NCBI GenBank assembly: GCA_021151765.1
Contig: JAGKWR010000009.1
Location: 11,689-75,688, forward strand
DNA length: 64,000 nt
Reading direction: 5' to 3'
Origin: Alphaproteobacteria bacterium
GTDB taxonomy: Bacteria; Pseudomonadota; Alphaproteobacteria; Rickettsiales; UBA1997
Of this stretch, positions 17,101 through 25,718 are shown piece after piece. Position 1 is the first letter of the stretch; each line of letters opens with the position of its first letter. A program made the position numbers and the translations under genes. The notes beneath the pieces were generated by a model. That model saw nothing but the letters and a program-made list of their open reading frames with translations. It searched no databases and was not told where the DNA came from.

Positions 17101-17597
17101 ACCGCAAATTCGCCAACATCATTGGCGCAAGCTTGGCGTTCATAACCTTTGGAAACCAAAACTTCGGCGATTTGCGTAATCGAAATTTTGCTGCCAACTT
17201 GTAAATAAAGTCCTAAATCCTTGATCTGTTTAGGCTGAATCGTTTTTTGTAAAATTGCATTGATACCGGCAATAACGAAAAATTTTTGGCCATCTTTACG
17301 TGTGATTAATTTGTAAAGCGTCTTGATGCGTTCTGATAAAATTGCCGCTTTTGGCGATGCACGATCATAAGGCAGAGAATCCCAAGCCGGAAAAACCAAG
17401 ATTTGCGTGTCTGGTGCAAAAAACTGAATTTGCTTTTGGACCATCTCAATTTCAGCGTCATTTTGGGCGATGAAAAGCGTGTCAGAATCGGGAAAATTTT
17501 TAGCAATTTCGGCAGTCAAAAAAACCTGCGCATCCGCAGGAGTTTTGATTAAAACACAAGATTCTTTGATTTGTTTTAGCTTAACTTTGTAATCCAT
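14166..17597 (-). CDS. mfd: Transcription-repair coupling factor Mfd
   Basis: Mfd is an ATP-driven translocase that pushes RNA polymerase stalled at lesions off DNA and recruits UvrA. The 1143-residue length is full. Domains in order are a UvrB-like region (about 1-340), the CarD-like RNA polymerase interaction domain (about 465-540, GELIVHRDHGIGRFQGI), the RecG-like helicase core with Walker A near residue 616 (CGDVGFGKTE), DEEQ near 719, SATPIPRTLQ and QLRGRVGRG, then the TRCF C-terminal domain. Its ATG comes one base after the truncated dnaE stop (TAAAATG). Confidence 0.97.
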   Translation of the reverse strand: MDYKVKLKQIKESCVLIKTPADAQVFLTAEIAKNFPDSDTLFIAQNDAEIEMVQKQIQFFAPDTQILVFPAWDSLPYDRASPKAAILSERIKTLYKLITRKDGQKFFVIAGINAILQKTIQPKQIKDLGLYLQVGSKISITQIAEVLVSKGYERQACANDVGEFAVRGGIVDLVMQQAADLIGYRIDFFGEEVESIKVFDPLTQMTQESVKSLEILPSNEVIMSKKSVETFRQKYRASFGAAVDDHLYSAISEMRTYSGMENWLPLFFEEELSSFFDYLRQPAIFFSDKIFTFAKHRDELVNEYYQARVAEQKIKDGIIYNPIKPELLYFSAADLRDKLAKQTAIQFNQFDEADKNQRILDLEIKAIPDFALAGKTNQRDPLELLKEYTAGKKFVIACLSEAFKDRVAKLLPDYNLKCPTIVLPLHFGFETTDQMLIGEQAIFGEKIVRKKSSRAASQRLIEEGLTIQAGELIVHRDHGIGRFQGIQTISAGNIKSDMIKIEYGGNDTLFVPVDDIGLITRYGADNPLIQLDRLGVAAWKNRRDKVRKRIKVAAEELLKIAAARHLKKASAFTPEQHFYDEFRNRFGFVETEDQMRAIEEVEEDLRKGSPMDRLICGDVGFGKTEVALRAAAIVVGSENNKAQVAVVAPTTLLARQHFKNFSKRFEGSDVKIVQLSRLVTPAKAKEVRAQIAANEAQIVIGTHAILQKSIEFKNLGLVIIDEEQHFGVAQKERLKEMRNEVHVLTLSATPIPRTLQMSLTGVKDLSLISTPPLDRLAVRNFVMPYDSVIVREAVMREHNRGGRVFFVVPRIRDLEEIEPRLKILLPEIKITSAHGQMPPSKLDQIMNDFVDGKIDMLLSTTIVESGIDVSDANTMIIYKSEMFGLSQLYQLRGRVGRGKMRAYCYFMLDNRRVSDESRKKLEVMQNLDSLGVGFTVATHDMDIRGSGNLLGDEQSGHINETGVELYQQMLLETIEELKNSPAIKSENNEIVSVDLDFSVSIKLGISLLIPEEYMPDLSLRMSFYKKISAIKNLEDEEDLSNEMNDRFGKLPQEVKNLMEVARLKSSCRKVGVERIETISDGILISFKDNKFANPDALLKMVFSSKNQIKIHQGHKILFVCDIKNPDNKIVAAQRVIEQLQKLL

Positions 17598-17598
17598 T

Positions 17599-20091
17599 TT
17601 AAGAAATTTTTTCGACTGAGAAATAAGCCTCGCTAGAATTTATATCTGGGGGCAGAATTGCGATGCCTTGTGATTTGGCGGCTTGCAGGAAGATGTTGAT
17701 TTTGTCGGTGTTGTCGATCTCTAAATTAATTGAAGCGGTGAAAAATTCGACAGGGTAGTGCGCTTTCAAATAAGCGGTTTGGTAAGAAATTAAAGCGTAA
17801 GCCGCAGCGTGAGATTTGTTGAAACCGTAGCCCGCGAATTTGTCGACGAGGTCAAAAATTTCGCCCGCTTGTTTTTCCGGCACGTTGTTTTTCATGGCGC
17901 CTTCAACGAAAATAGCGCGCTGTTTGTCCATTTCTTCTTTGATTTTTTTACCCATAGCGCGACGAAGCAAATCAGCGCCGCCCAAGGTGTATCCTGCCAA
18001 AACGCGGGCGATTTCCATAACTTGTTCTTGGTAAACAATTACACCGTAAGTTTCTTTCAAAGTATTTTCCAAAAGCGGGTGCGGATATTCGATTTTTTCC
18101 AATCCGTGTTTACGGCGAATATAGGTTGGAATGTTGTCCATCGGGCCTGGGCGATACAGCGAAATAAGGGCGATAATATCTTCAATTTTATCAGATTTCA
18201 TTTGGCGCAGAACAGAACGCATTCCCGAAGACTCGATTTGGAAAACGCCGATCGAGTCGCCTTTGGCCAACATGTCGAAGGTTTTTTTGTCGTCTAAACG
18301 AATGTTGGAAATGTCGATTTTAACGCCGCGAGTTTTTTCGATTAATTTTACAGCTTCGGAAATTGTGGTCAGAGTTTTCAATCCCAAAAAGTCGAACTTA
18401 ACCAAGCCAGCACTTTCCGCATATTTCATCGAATAACCAACCGCTGGCATTTCTGAGCCTTCGTCGTTGTAGAGCGCACAAATTTCGTGGAGCGGTTTAT
18501 CACCAATCACCACGCCAGCAGCGTGAGTTGAGGCATGGCGGTTCAAGCCTTCAAGTTTTAAACCAATATCAACCAATTTATTGACTTGCGGATCTTCCAA
18601 AATGGCTTGCTGCAAGTCTTTGTCCATTTCAATGGCCTTTTCCAAAGTTACGGCTTCGATGGCGTTAAATGGAATCAATTTACAAATGCGATCAACTTGG
18701 TTGTAAGCCATTTGTAAAACGCGGCCAACGTCTTTTAGCACAGCGCGTGCCTGCAATTTTCCGAAAGTTATAATTTGTGCGACATATTCGCGGCCATATT
18801 TTTTTTGTACGTAATCGATCACTTCGTCACGGCGCGATTGGCAAAAATCGACGTCAAAATCGGGCATTGAAACACGATCAGGATTCAAAAAACGTTCAAA
18901 AAGAAGTCCGAAACGAATCGGATCAAGATCGGTAATTTGCAGCGCCCAAGCCACAATTGAACCAGCACCAGAACCACGTCCTGGGCCGACAGGAATATCA
19001 TTATTTTTAGCCCATTTGATGAAGTCGGATACGATCAAGAAATAGCCATCGAACTGCATTTTGGTGATGACGGAAACCTCAAAATCAAGGCGCGCGAAAT
19101 ATTGTTGGCGCAGTTCCTGTTGAGTTGTTGCGGCAATTTCTTCAACCGCAAATTTACGTTGAAGGCGCATTTCCAAACCTTCTGAAGCTTGTTTTTTCAA
19201 CTCTGCCGCTTCGTTGAAATCAGCGGAATTATTGAAGCGCGGCAAAGTTGGTGGGCGTTCAAAGGCCATGATGTGGCACTTTTTAGCGATATTAACCGTA
19301 TTTTCGATGGCTTCGGGAATATCGCTGAATAATTCTTCAAGCTCTTGCGGAGATTTAAAATATTGCTCTGGTGAATTTTTTTTGCGATCAGCTTCCAAGA
19401 AAAATCTACCTTCGCCAATACAGCTCAAAATATCTTGTGCTTCGTGCATTTCGCGACTCAAAAAATAAACGTCGTTGGTTGCAACTAAAGGCAGATTATT
19501 TTTGAAAGCGAGATCGATAAATTTAGCTTCGAGTTTTTCTTCAATTGCAGTGTTATGGCGGGTGATTTCGATGTAAAAATTATTGGGAAAAGTTTGCGCT
19601 AATTGTTTGACGACATCGTTAAGTTTATTGTCTTGGTTGTTGTTTATCAGCTTGGCTAAAGGACCTTCAGCTCCGCCAGATAAAGCGATTAAACCGGCGG
19701 ATTTTTCAGCCAAAAGTTCGAAAGAAATGTGTGGAGATAAACCATTTTCTCTGTTTAAAAAGCTGTGCGAAACCAAATACATCAAGTTTTTGTAGCCTTC
19801 GTCATTGTGAGCAATTAAAGGCAATTTCGAAAAAGAATTTTCGATGTCGAGATTGGATAAGTTTTTTTGATTCGGATCGTTGAAGCGAATTAATATTTCA
19901 CAGCCAATAATTGGTTGAATTCCTGCTTTTTTGCAGGCTGAAGAAAACTCAAGCGCGGCGAAAAGATTTTGGCTGTCCATTATGCCAATTGCGGGAATTT
20001 TGAAGCTTTCTGCGCGTTTGATTAAATCTGGAATTTTAATCGCACCTTGGCAAAGCGAGTAGGTTGTGTGATTTCGTAAAGGAATGAACAT
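17599..20091 (-). CDS. dnaE: DNA polymerase III alpha subunit, C-terminally truncated (830 residues)
   Basis: DnaE is the replicative polymerase subunit, usually about 1150-1180 residues. This one keeps the PHP domain (from HTTYSLCQGAIKIPDL), the palm with catalytic Asp residues in PDFDVDF (near 410-414) and FDFLGLKTL (near 563), and the fingers (YRPGPMDNIP, GVIVYQEQVM, GYGFNKSHAAAYA). It then ends right after ILPPDINSSEAYFSVEKIS. The helix-hairpin-helix region, clamp-binding motif, OB fold and tau-binding C-terminus are missing. Mfd begins one base later, so there is no room for the rest and no trace of it in other frames. It may be a truncated but working core, a split gene or a second dnaE copy. 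Confidence 0.93.
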   Translation of the reverse strand: MFIPLRNHTTYSLCQGAIKIPDLIKRAESFKIPAIGIMDSQNLFAALEFSSACKKAGIQPIIGCEILIRFNDPNQKNLSNLDIENSFSKLPLIAHNDEGYKNLMYLVSHSFLNRENGLSPHISFELLAEKSAGLIALSGGAEGPLAKLINNNQDNKLNDVVKQLAQTFPNNFYIEITRHNTAIEEKLEAKFIDLAFKNNLPLVATNDVYFLSREMHEAQDILSCIGEGRFFLEADRKKNSPEQYFKSPQELEELFSDIPEAIENTVNIAKKCHIMAFERPPTLPRFNNSADFNEAAELKKQASEGLEMRLQRKFAVEEIAATTQQELRQQYFARLDFEVSVITKMQFDGYFLIVSDFIKWAKNNDIPVGPGRGSGAGSIVAWALQITDLDPIRFGLLFERFLNPDRVSMPDFDVDFCQSRRDEVIDYVQKKYGREYVAQIITFGKLQARAVLKDVGRVLQMAYNQVDRICKLIPFNAIEAVTLEKAIEMDKDLQQAILEDPQVNKLVDIGLKLEGLNRHASTHAAGVVIGDKPLHEICALYNDEGSEMPAVGYSMKYAESAGLVKFDFLGLKTLTTISEAVKLIEKTRGVKIDISNIRLDDKKTFDMLAKGDSIGVFQIESSGMRSVLRQMKSDKIEDIIALISLYRPGPMDNIPTYIRRKHGLEKIEYPHPLLENTLKETYGVIVYQEQVMEIARVLAGYTLGGADLLRRAMGKKIKEEMDKQRAIFVEGAMKNNVPEKQAGEIFDLVDKFAGYGFNKSHAAAYALISYQTAYLKAHYPVEFFTASINLEIDNTDKINIFLQAAKSQGIAILPPDINSSEAYFSVEKIS

Positions 20092-20247
20092 TTTTGAGAA
20101 ATAAGCTGGAAAAATTTATTGGCTAATAATCAAAATTTTTTGCCAGAAGTTCAATCGAAAAAATAGTTCTTTATCACGATTTAAGGGCTTTTTAAGAAAG
20201 TATTCTGATTTTGTTTAAAAAATTATTAATCCTCAATTTTCACAATT

Positions 20248-20913
20248 ATGCGCATACTTTTATTGGAAGATGATTTGATGCTGGGTAAAGCGATTAAAAA
20301 TGCGCTGGAATCTTCAAATTATGTCGCGGATTGGGTTACTACTTTTGAAGATTGTGAAGCGGCTTTGAAGACGACCAATTTTGAAATTGTGCTTTTAGAC
20401 ATCAATTTGCCGCAAGGTTCAGGTTTGGATATTTTGAAGAAATTGCGTTTGGCGAAAAGTCCGATTCCGGTTTTGATTTTGACAGCGCGCGATTCGGTTG
20501 CGCAAAAAATTGAAGGTTTAGATTTGGGCGCTGACGATTATTTGTCGAAACCATTTGATATTGAAGAATTATTCGCGCGCATTCGTTCTTTGGTGCGTCG
20601 TAGCAAAGGAATTGCAACCACAGTTTTGCAATGCAGAGATATTGAGTTGAATCCGGCGAATTTTACGGTGAGCAAATTGGGAGAGAAAATTGAAGTTTCC
20701 CCTAAGGAATTTATGATTCTTAAGTTTTTAATGGAAAATCTAGGAAAAGTTATTTCGCGTCCGCGTTTAGAAGAATTGCTATATAGTTGGGACAACAGCG
20801 TTGAAAGCAATGCAGTTGAAGTTCATATTCATCATTTACGAAAAAAATTAGGCAAAGATTTTATCAAAACTTCTCGTGGTTTTGGATATGTAATCGAAAA
20901 AAATAATGACTAA
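20248..20913 (+). CDS. OmpR/QseB-type response regulator
   Basis: The 221-residue protein has an N-terminal receiver domain (acidic pair Glu7-Asp8-Asp9, phosphoacceptor Asp51 in LLDINLPQGSG, LTARD, and the Lys in YLSKPF). A winged-helix Trans_reg_C domain follows (VSPKEFMILKFLMEN, NAVEVHIHHLRKKLG, TSRGFGYVIE). It resembles QseB/PmrA regulators. The cognate kinase follows 16 bases after the stop. The target genes and stimulus cannot be told. It is divergent from dnaE across 156 bases with no clear promoter call. Confidence 0.93.
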   Translation: MRILLLEDDLMLGKAIKNALESSNYVADWVTTFEDCEAALKTTNFEIVLLDINLPQGSGLDILKKLRLAKSPIPVLILTARDSVAQKIEGLDLGADDYLSKPFDIEELFARIRSLVRRSKGIATTVLQCRDIELNPANFTVSKLGEKIEVSPKEFMILKFLMENLGKVISRPRLEELLYSWDNSVESNAVEVHIHHLRKKLGKDFIKTSRGFGYVIEKNND

Positions 20914-20929
20914 AAATTGGTAAAACTTC

Positions 20930-22297
20930 GTGACTTCTTTTAGAAAAACTTCACTGAAAAGAAATTTAATCATAACTTTATCATCCCTTCTTGCTGTTGC
21001 TCTGACAATTGTTTTTTTGGTTGGATATTTTTTTGCCAGAAATGAAATAAATAAAGTTTTTGATGCTAATCTGATCAAGTCAGCAAAGTTGATTTCTAGT
21101 TTGATTGAACACGAAATTTTGGAAGAGAAAAAATCTAAATTTGACCTAGATTTAACAGGAGTGGATGAGCAAAAAATATTCCATCGTTACGAATATAAAA
21201 TTCATTCGCAAATCTGGAATGGCGATAAATTAATCTATAATTCAAGCAAAGATTATTGTGCCGAGAAGCCAGATTATCAGGGTTTGAAAGACGTTTCATA
21301 CGATAACAAAAAATGGCGTTCTTTTGTGCTAACTGATCAAAAAGATAACGCCACAATTTTGGTGATGGAACAAGATGAGATAAGAGATGAGTTGACCAAC
21401 GAAATTATTTTTTCGTTATTTTTGCCTTTGATGTTTTCTTTCGTTTTGTTGTTTTTGATCATCGTTTTGACAGTAAATAAAAGGCTGCAGCCTTTGGAAA
21501 TTATGGCACAAAAAATTGCTAAAATGTCATCGAAATCTTTAAAGAAATTGAACAACAAAGAAGCGCCACTTGAGCTCGAACCTTTTATTGCTTCGTTTAA
21601 TTCGCTTGTCGATAAAGTTAGTGATTCGATGGTTTTGGAAAGAAGATTTACCGATTACGCGGCGCACGAGCTGAAAACACCACTTGCAGCTGTAAAAATT
21701 CAATCACAACTTTTGCAAAAAATTAAAGATCCGCAAAAACAAATTGAGTATTTACAAGATTTAACTGATGGCGTTGAGCGCATGACTCACATGGTTAATC
21801 AGCTTTTGACTTTAACCAGATTAGAGCCAGAAAATAATCAAATTCAGAGAGAGGATTTTTCGTTAAAACATCTGATTGAAAGCATTATCGAACTTTATTC
21901 AAAGCAAGTTAACAATCACAATGTTACGCTGAATTTTGAATCTGATGCCAATCAAGATTTTGTGATTAGCGCCAATAAAACTTACATCGAAATTATGGTG
22001 CGTAATCTTATTGATAACGCCATCAAATACAGTCCAGAAAATGAAAAAGTGCAGGTGGAATTGCAGAAAAATAATCGTAGAATTATTTTAGCTATTACCA
22101 ATAAAGGCGCGACAATTAGTGAAGCAGAACAGGATAAATTATTCGACAATTTCTACCGTGCCAATATCGTCAGTCACCAAAACAAACAAGGAAGCGGACT
22201 TGGTTTAGCAATTGTGAAAAAAATTGCTGATTTGCACGAAGCTAAAATAATTTTTACTTCAAGAAATAGTGTGAACAAAGTTGAAATTAGATTTTAA
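20930..22297 (+). CDS. Sensor histidine kinase, QseC-like
   Basis: The start is a GTG (MTSFRKTSLKRN). The 455-residue protein has two membrane helices (about residues 13-36 and 160-182) flanking a periplasmic sensor segment of about 120 residues. A HAMP-like linker, the HisKA domain with phospho-acceptor His246 (DYAAHELKTPLAAV) and the HATPase domain (NLIDNAIKYSP, GSGLGLAIVKKIADLH) follow. It pairs with the regulator just upstream. The operon ends at a strong hairpin terminator at 22318-22353. Confidence 0.93.
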   Translation: MTSFRKTSLKRNLIITLSSLLAVALTIVFLVGYFFARNEINKVFDANLIKSAKLISSLIEHEILEEKKSKFDLDLTGVDEQKIFHRYEYKIHSQIWNGDKLIYNSSKDYCAEKPDYQGLKDVSYDNKKWRSFVLTDQKDNATILVMEQDEIRDELTNEIIFSLFLPLMFSFVLLFLIIVLTVNKRLQPLEIMAQKIAKMSSKSLKKLNNKEAPLELEPFIASFNSLVDKVSDSMVLERRFTDYAAHELKTPLAAVKIQSQLLQKIKDPQKQIEYLQDLTDGVERMTHMVNQLLTLTRLEPENNQIQREDFSLKHLIESIIELYSKQVNNHNVTLNFESDANQDFVISANKTYIEIMVRNLIDNAIKYSPENEKVQVELQKNNRRIILAITNKGATISEAEQDKLFDNFYRANIVSHQNKQGSGLGLAIVKKIADLHEAKIIFTSRNSVNKVEIRF

Positions 22298-22317
22298 CTA
22301 CCAATTTTTTGACATAA

Positions 22318-22353
22318 AAAAAGCCCTCAGATCTTTTGACCTGAGGGCTTTTT
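22318..22353. terminator. Bidirectional intrinsic terminator
   Basis: A 13-bp perfect stem AAAAAGCCCTCAG / CTGAGGGCTTTTT with a 10-base loop has A-runs and T-runs on both sides, so it works on either strand. It lies between the converging histidine kinase and skp genes and most likely ends both transcripts. Confidence 0.93.
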
Positions 22354-22374
22354 AAGTAAATTAATTAAATTCAA

Positions 22375-22899
22375 TTATTCGAATTTAACATCAACTTTAG
22401 TAATTTTTTTGTTAAGTCTTTTTAAAACTTCTTCAGAAACATCTAAACCATCTTTGAAGAACAAAGTTTGAGCTGCAGGAACGATAACGTCCAAATCTTT
22501 TTCTTTAGAAACTTCAGCGATGATTTCTTTAACTTTTTCGTTAACTTTGCTCATGCTGTCAACTGAGGCTTTTTTCAAGCTGCTTTGTTTTTTCTCAACT
22601 AAAGTTTTTAATTCAGTAACTTTTTCTTCGAATTTTTTAGATTCTTTTTCAAAAGCTTCTTTTGAAAGAACGTTTCTTTTGCCTTCAATCTTTTTTTGCT
22701 CTGCTTCTAAATCTTTTTGTTTTTTGTTAACTTCTTTTTGGTACTCTTCTTGTTTTTTGCTAACTTTGCTTTGGATATCACGCATTGCGGTAGATTCTTT
22801 CACGATTTTTTCAACGTCAAGAACTGCCAATGATCCGGCAAAGGCATTAAAAGAGAACAACGCGCAAGCGGTTGATAGTGCTATAAAAGTTTTTTTCAT
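22375..22899 (-). CDS. skp: OmpH/Skp-family periplasmic chaperone
   Basis: Skp is a jellyfish-shaped trimeric chaperone that carries unfolded outer-membrane proteins across the periplasm. The 174-residue protein has a signal peptide (cleavage after FNAFA), a short beta core (SLAVLDVEKIVKES), a long Lys/Glu-rich coiled-coil middle (about residues 45-125) and a closing beta segment (LDVIVPAAQTLFFKDGLDVS). A clear Shine-Dalgarno AGGAGT lies 4 bases before the ATG, stronger than most in this window. It stands alone, away from bamA and lpxD, and ends at the shared terminator. Confidence 0.88.
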   Translation of the reverse strand: MKKTFIALSTACALFSFNAFAGSLAVLDVEKIVKESTAMRDIQSKVSKKQEEYQKEVNKKQKDLEAEQKKIEGKRNVLSKEAFEKESKKFEEKVTELKTLVEKKQSSLKKASVDSMSKVNEKVKEIIAEVSKEKDLDVIVPAAQTLFFKDGLDVSEEVLKRLNKKITKVDVKFE

Positions 22900-23133
22900 T
22901 TTTACTCCTGTTGGGAATTATTGATTGTGAATTTTGTTAGTGGTGTCTTGAAATGATTGACTTCGGCGGTTTTTTCTTAAACCAAATCAAAAAGACTGGC
23001 GCAATCTATTTTCGCATTTTTTTAATTTCAAGCGACGGAATAGATAAAGTTCTTTTTTGATACTTGTAATTTCTCAAGTGCCGATTAGCTTAGAGCTTCT
23101 TCAATTTTCCGCTCTTAATTTTTTACAAAAAAA

Positions 23134-23751
23134 ATGACAAAATCCAAAAATCCAAAAAAAGATAGTATTGTGCGTCCTTCAGTAAAAGAAGCTGAGGCAG
23201 CAGTTAGAACATTAATTGCTTGGGCAGGCGACAATCCTGATCGCGAAGGTTTAATTGAAACTCCAAAAAGAGTGGTAAATGCTTATCGTGAATTTTTCCA
23301 AGGTTATGATGAAGATCCTGAAGAAATTTTGGGTAAAACTTTTGAAGAAGTTGGTGGTTATGATGATATGGTGTTACTGAAAGATATGCGTGTTGAATCT
23401 CATTGTGAACATCACATGGTTCCAATCATTGGTAAAGCTCATATCGCTTATATTCCAAATAAAAAAGTTGTAGGAATAAGCAAAATTGCTCGTCTTTTAG
23501 ATGTATTTAGCAAGCGTTTGCAAACTCAAGAAACAATGACAGCTCAGATTGCTGATACTATTAATAAAGTTCTAAAACCAAAAGGTGTGGCAATTCTAGT
23601 TGATGCTAAACATCAATGTATGACAACCCGTGGAATTCATAAAATTAATACCACAACAATTACCAAAAGGATGCTCGGTTCTTTTAAAACTGATCCAGAA
23701 ATGGAGAGAAAGTTTTTAACTATGATCAACTTAAATTCAGACCAATGTTAA
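23134..23751 (+). CDS. folE: GTP cyclohydrolase I (FolE)
   Basis: FolE converts GTP to 7,8-dihydroneopterin triphosphate, the first step of folate synthesis. The 205-residue protein contains the zinc-binding Cys and His in SHCEHHMVP and the Cys in HQCMTTRG, with IAYIPNKKVVGISKIARL and the catalytic tail around it. The start is the ATG at 23134 after an A-rich run. It heads a plus-strand series with maf, which overlaps it by 7 bases. No other folate genes are nearby. Confidence 0.96.
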   Translation: MTKSKNPKKDSIVRPSVKEAEAAVRTLIAWAGDNPDREGLIETPKRVVNAYREFFQGYDEDPEEILGKTFEEVGGYDDMVLLKDMRVESHCEHHMVPIIGKAHIAYIPNKKVVGISKIARLLDVFSKRLQTQETMTAQIADTINKVLKPKGVAILVDAKHQCMTTRGIHKINTTTITKRMLGSFKTDPEMERKFLTMINLNSDQC

Positions 23752-24344
23752 TTGATCACAATTGTAGATTGATTCTGGCTTCAACTTCCAAAGTTCGTAA
23801 AAAAATTTTGGAAGAGGTTGGTTTGAAATTCGAAGTAATGACACCACTTTTTGACGAAGAGGAAGGAAAGAAAAAAGTAAAGTTATCGCCACAAAAGTTG
23901 GCGATGTACTTAGCTGAACAAAAAGCTTTGTCGATTAGCAATAAATTTCCTGCGGCTTATGTTATAGGTTCAGATCAGGCTTGTGAATTTGAGGGGGTCG
24001 AAATCTCAAAATCTAATAATGCTGACGAAGCTTTATCACAGCTTAAAAAATTTAACGGAAACATTCACTTTCAGAATAATGCTGTTGTTATTGCTTTAAA
24101 TGGTAAAATTATTTTTCGTAAGTTTTCGCGTGTTAGGATGGAAATGCGTAACATGTCAGTAAATGAAATTGAAAATTACGTTGCTTCTGATCAACCTTGG
24201 GGTTGCGCCGGTAGTTATAAATATGAGTCACTTGGAAAACATTTGTTTGCCAGAATTTCCGGTGATTATTATTCAGTTTTAGGATTGGCAATTCAGCCCG
24301 TTTTAAACTTCCTTCATCAAAAAAAGTTAATTGAAATAAAATGA
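23745..24344 (+). CDS. maf: Maf-family nucleoside triphosphate pyrophosphatase
   Basis: Maf proteins hydrolyse non-canonical or specific NTPs to NMP and pyrophosphate, and were first named as septum-formation inhibitors. The 199-residue protein has LASTSKVRKKILEEVGL at the start (the usual form is LAS-S-RR), VIGSDQACEFEG with the catalytic Asp, CAGSYKYESLG and ISGDYYSVLGL. Its ATG lies 7 bases inside folE and its TGA overlaps the terC ATG (ATGA). Whether it acts on dTTP/UTP or 7-methyl-GTP is not clear. Confidence 0.9.
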   Translation: MLIDHNCRLILASTSKVRKKILEEVGLKFEVMTPLFDEEEGKKKVKLSPQKLAMYLAEQKALSISNKFPAAYVIGSDQACEFEGVEISKSNNADEALSQLKKFNGNIHFQNNAVVIALNGKIIFRKFSRVRMEMRNMSVNEIENYVASDQPWGCAGSYKYESLGKHLFARISGDYYSVLGLAIQPVLNFLHQKKLIEIK

Positions 24345-25054
24345 GTTTTTTTACCTATGAGACGATGCTGAGCTTGGCGACTCTCACTTTCTTGGAAATT
24401 ATCTTGGGTATTGATAATTTAGTATTCATCGCCCTTGTAGTTAGTAAATTACCGAAAAAAAGTCGTCAGTTTGCTCGTGCTTTTGGTCTTGGTTTGGCTT
24501 TTGTTATTAGAGTCTTGATGTTGCTAACCCTTTCTTGGGTGATGACTTTAGTTGAGCCTGTTTTCTTTATTGGAGAGCAAGGAATATCGTTTAAAGATCT
24601 ATTGTTGATCGCTGGTGGTTTATTTTTGATGGGTAAAAGTGGATTAGAAATTTATTCCGACGTTAATCATGGTTTGAGTTCTGAAAAAGGTGAAAAACAG
24701 ATCAGTGTTGGAAAAACTATGATGGCTGCAATTTTGCAAATAAGTATGATAGATTTTGTCTTCTCTTTTGACTCGATAATCACAGCAGTAGGAATGACAA
24801 ATAATATTCCAGTAATTATCATCGCTGTAGTAATTTCAATGCTTTTGATGTTATTTGCTTTGGAAAAAATCAATTATGTTTTGCAAACTTATCCATCTTT
24901 AAAAGTGGTCGCTTTGGCCTTTATTTTTATGGTTGGTGTAATTTTGCTTGCTGATGGACTTCATATTCATATTTCCAAAGGTTATCTTTACTTTTCGTTA
25001 TTCTTCACTTTGGTTGTCGAATATCTCAATATTTTGGCCCGTAAGCGCCACTAA
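24341..25054 (+). CDS. TerC-family integral membrane protein
   Basis: The 237-residue protein has about seven membrane helices and the TerC signature: LTFLEIILGIDNLVFIALVV in helix 1 with conserved Glu and Asp inside the membrane, and MIDFVFSFDSIITAVGM later. Family members are linked to tellurite resistance and more recently to manganese export or metallation of secreted proteins. The gene overlaps maf by 4 bases. A metal-export role would fit the ZntB-like gene two genes downstream, but this is inference. Confidence 0.9.
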   Translation: MSFFTYETMLSLATLTFLEIILGIDNLVFIALVVSKLPKKSRQFARAFGLGLAFVIRVLMLLTLSWVMTLVEPVFFIGEQGISFKDLLLIAGGLFLMGKSGLEIYSDVNHGLSSEKGEKQISVGKTMMAAILQISMIDFVFSFDSIITAVGMTNNIPVIIIAVVISMLLMLFALEKINYVLQTYPSLKVVALAFIFMVGVILLADGLHIHISKGYLYFSLFFTLVVEYLNILARKRH

Positions 25055-25071
25055 TTTATTTTCTAATCATT

Positions 25072-25716
25072 ATGAAAAACTCTCTTCGTATTTTAGCGGT
25101 ATTAGGTACTGCAACTGCCCTTTCTTCTTGCGCTGTAATTGATAGATTCACATACAAACCAAATGAAATTACTTCTTTGGAAAGAGGTTCAAAAATGGAA
25201 ATTAAAAATTTCTTTAACGGTGACATCGAAGTTTTTGCAATTACTCAAGATAATTATGGCAAAATTATCGGTACTTTTACAGGTAAAATGAATGGCAAGT
25301 GGGACGATAACAAAGGTGTAGTTCAACAAAATTTTTCTTATGATAATGGCAAAAAAGATAGCAGAACTTGGTTAATCACTGCTGATTCTGATGGAACTTT
25401 TAGTGCTGTTGGACATGACGTTACTGCTCCGGTGAAAGGTAGACAAACTGGTAATGCAATGCAAATGGTCTATTCACTCTCAGTTAAAACTGATAGCGGT
25501 AGAAAAGTTGTTGATCATGAAGATAATTTTTACTTAGTCGATGATCGTTCTGCAATTGGTACGATCTTTTTGAGACAAGATGGAGTTTCTGCTGGTAAAT
25601 CAATTGTCTCATATAGAAAGATTGGCAAGTCAGATAAATCTGAAAAGTCAGAAAAAATAGAAAAAATAGAAAAGTCAGAGAAATCTTCCGAAAAATCTGC
25701 CGATAAAACTGAATAA
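25072..25716 (+). CDS. DUF3833-like lipoprotein with charged repeat tail
   Basis: The signal peptide ends at Cys20 (TALSSC-AV), so this is a predicted lipoprotein of 214 residues. The body (FFNGDIEVFAI, GKMNGKWDDNKGVVQQNFSYDNG, SRTWLITADSDGTFSAVGHDV, GNAMQMVYSL, EDNFYLVDDRSAIG) follows DUF3833, a lipocalin-like envelope family of unknown function. The last 26 residues are a low-complexity run built from SEK, IEK and SSEK units, encoded by near-repeat DNA at about 25636-25710. Such a tail is not part of the family and may vary by replication slippage. Confidence 0.8.
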   Translation: MKNSLRILAVLGTATALSSCAVIDRFTYKPNEITSLERGSKMEIKNFFNGDIEVFAITQDNYGKIIGTFTGKMNGKWDDNKGVVQQNFSYDNGKKDSRTWLITADSDGTFSAVGHDVTAPVKGRQTGNAMQMVYSLSVKTDSGRKVVDHEDNFYLVDDRSAIGTIFLRQDGVSAGKSIVSYRKIGKSDKSEKSEKIEKIEKSEKSSEKSADKTE

Positions 25717-25718
25717 AC

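Noticed and set aside
17599..17700. Split-intein explanation for the short DnaE
   Set aside because: No N-intein block (starting with Cys) follows the truncation, and the break point differs from the known split-intein site.
17809..18297. Long open frame antisense to dnaE (about 160 codons), with others nearby
   Set aside because: It lies opposite a strongly conserved polymerase domain and follows from its codon use; no start signal and no recognisable protein features.
25636..25716. CRISPR-like or tandem-repeat array
   Set aside because: The short near-repeats are in frame and encode the SEK/IEK tail of the DUF3833 lipoprotein; there are no spacers.
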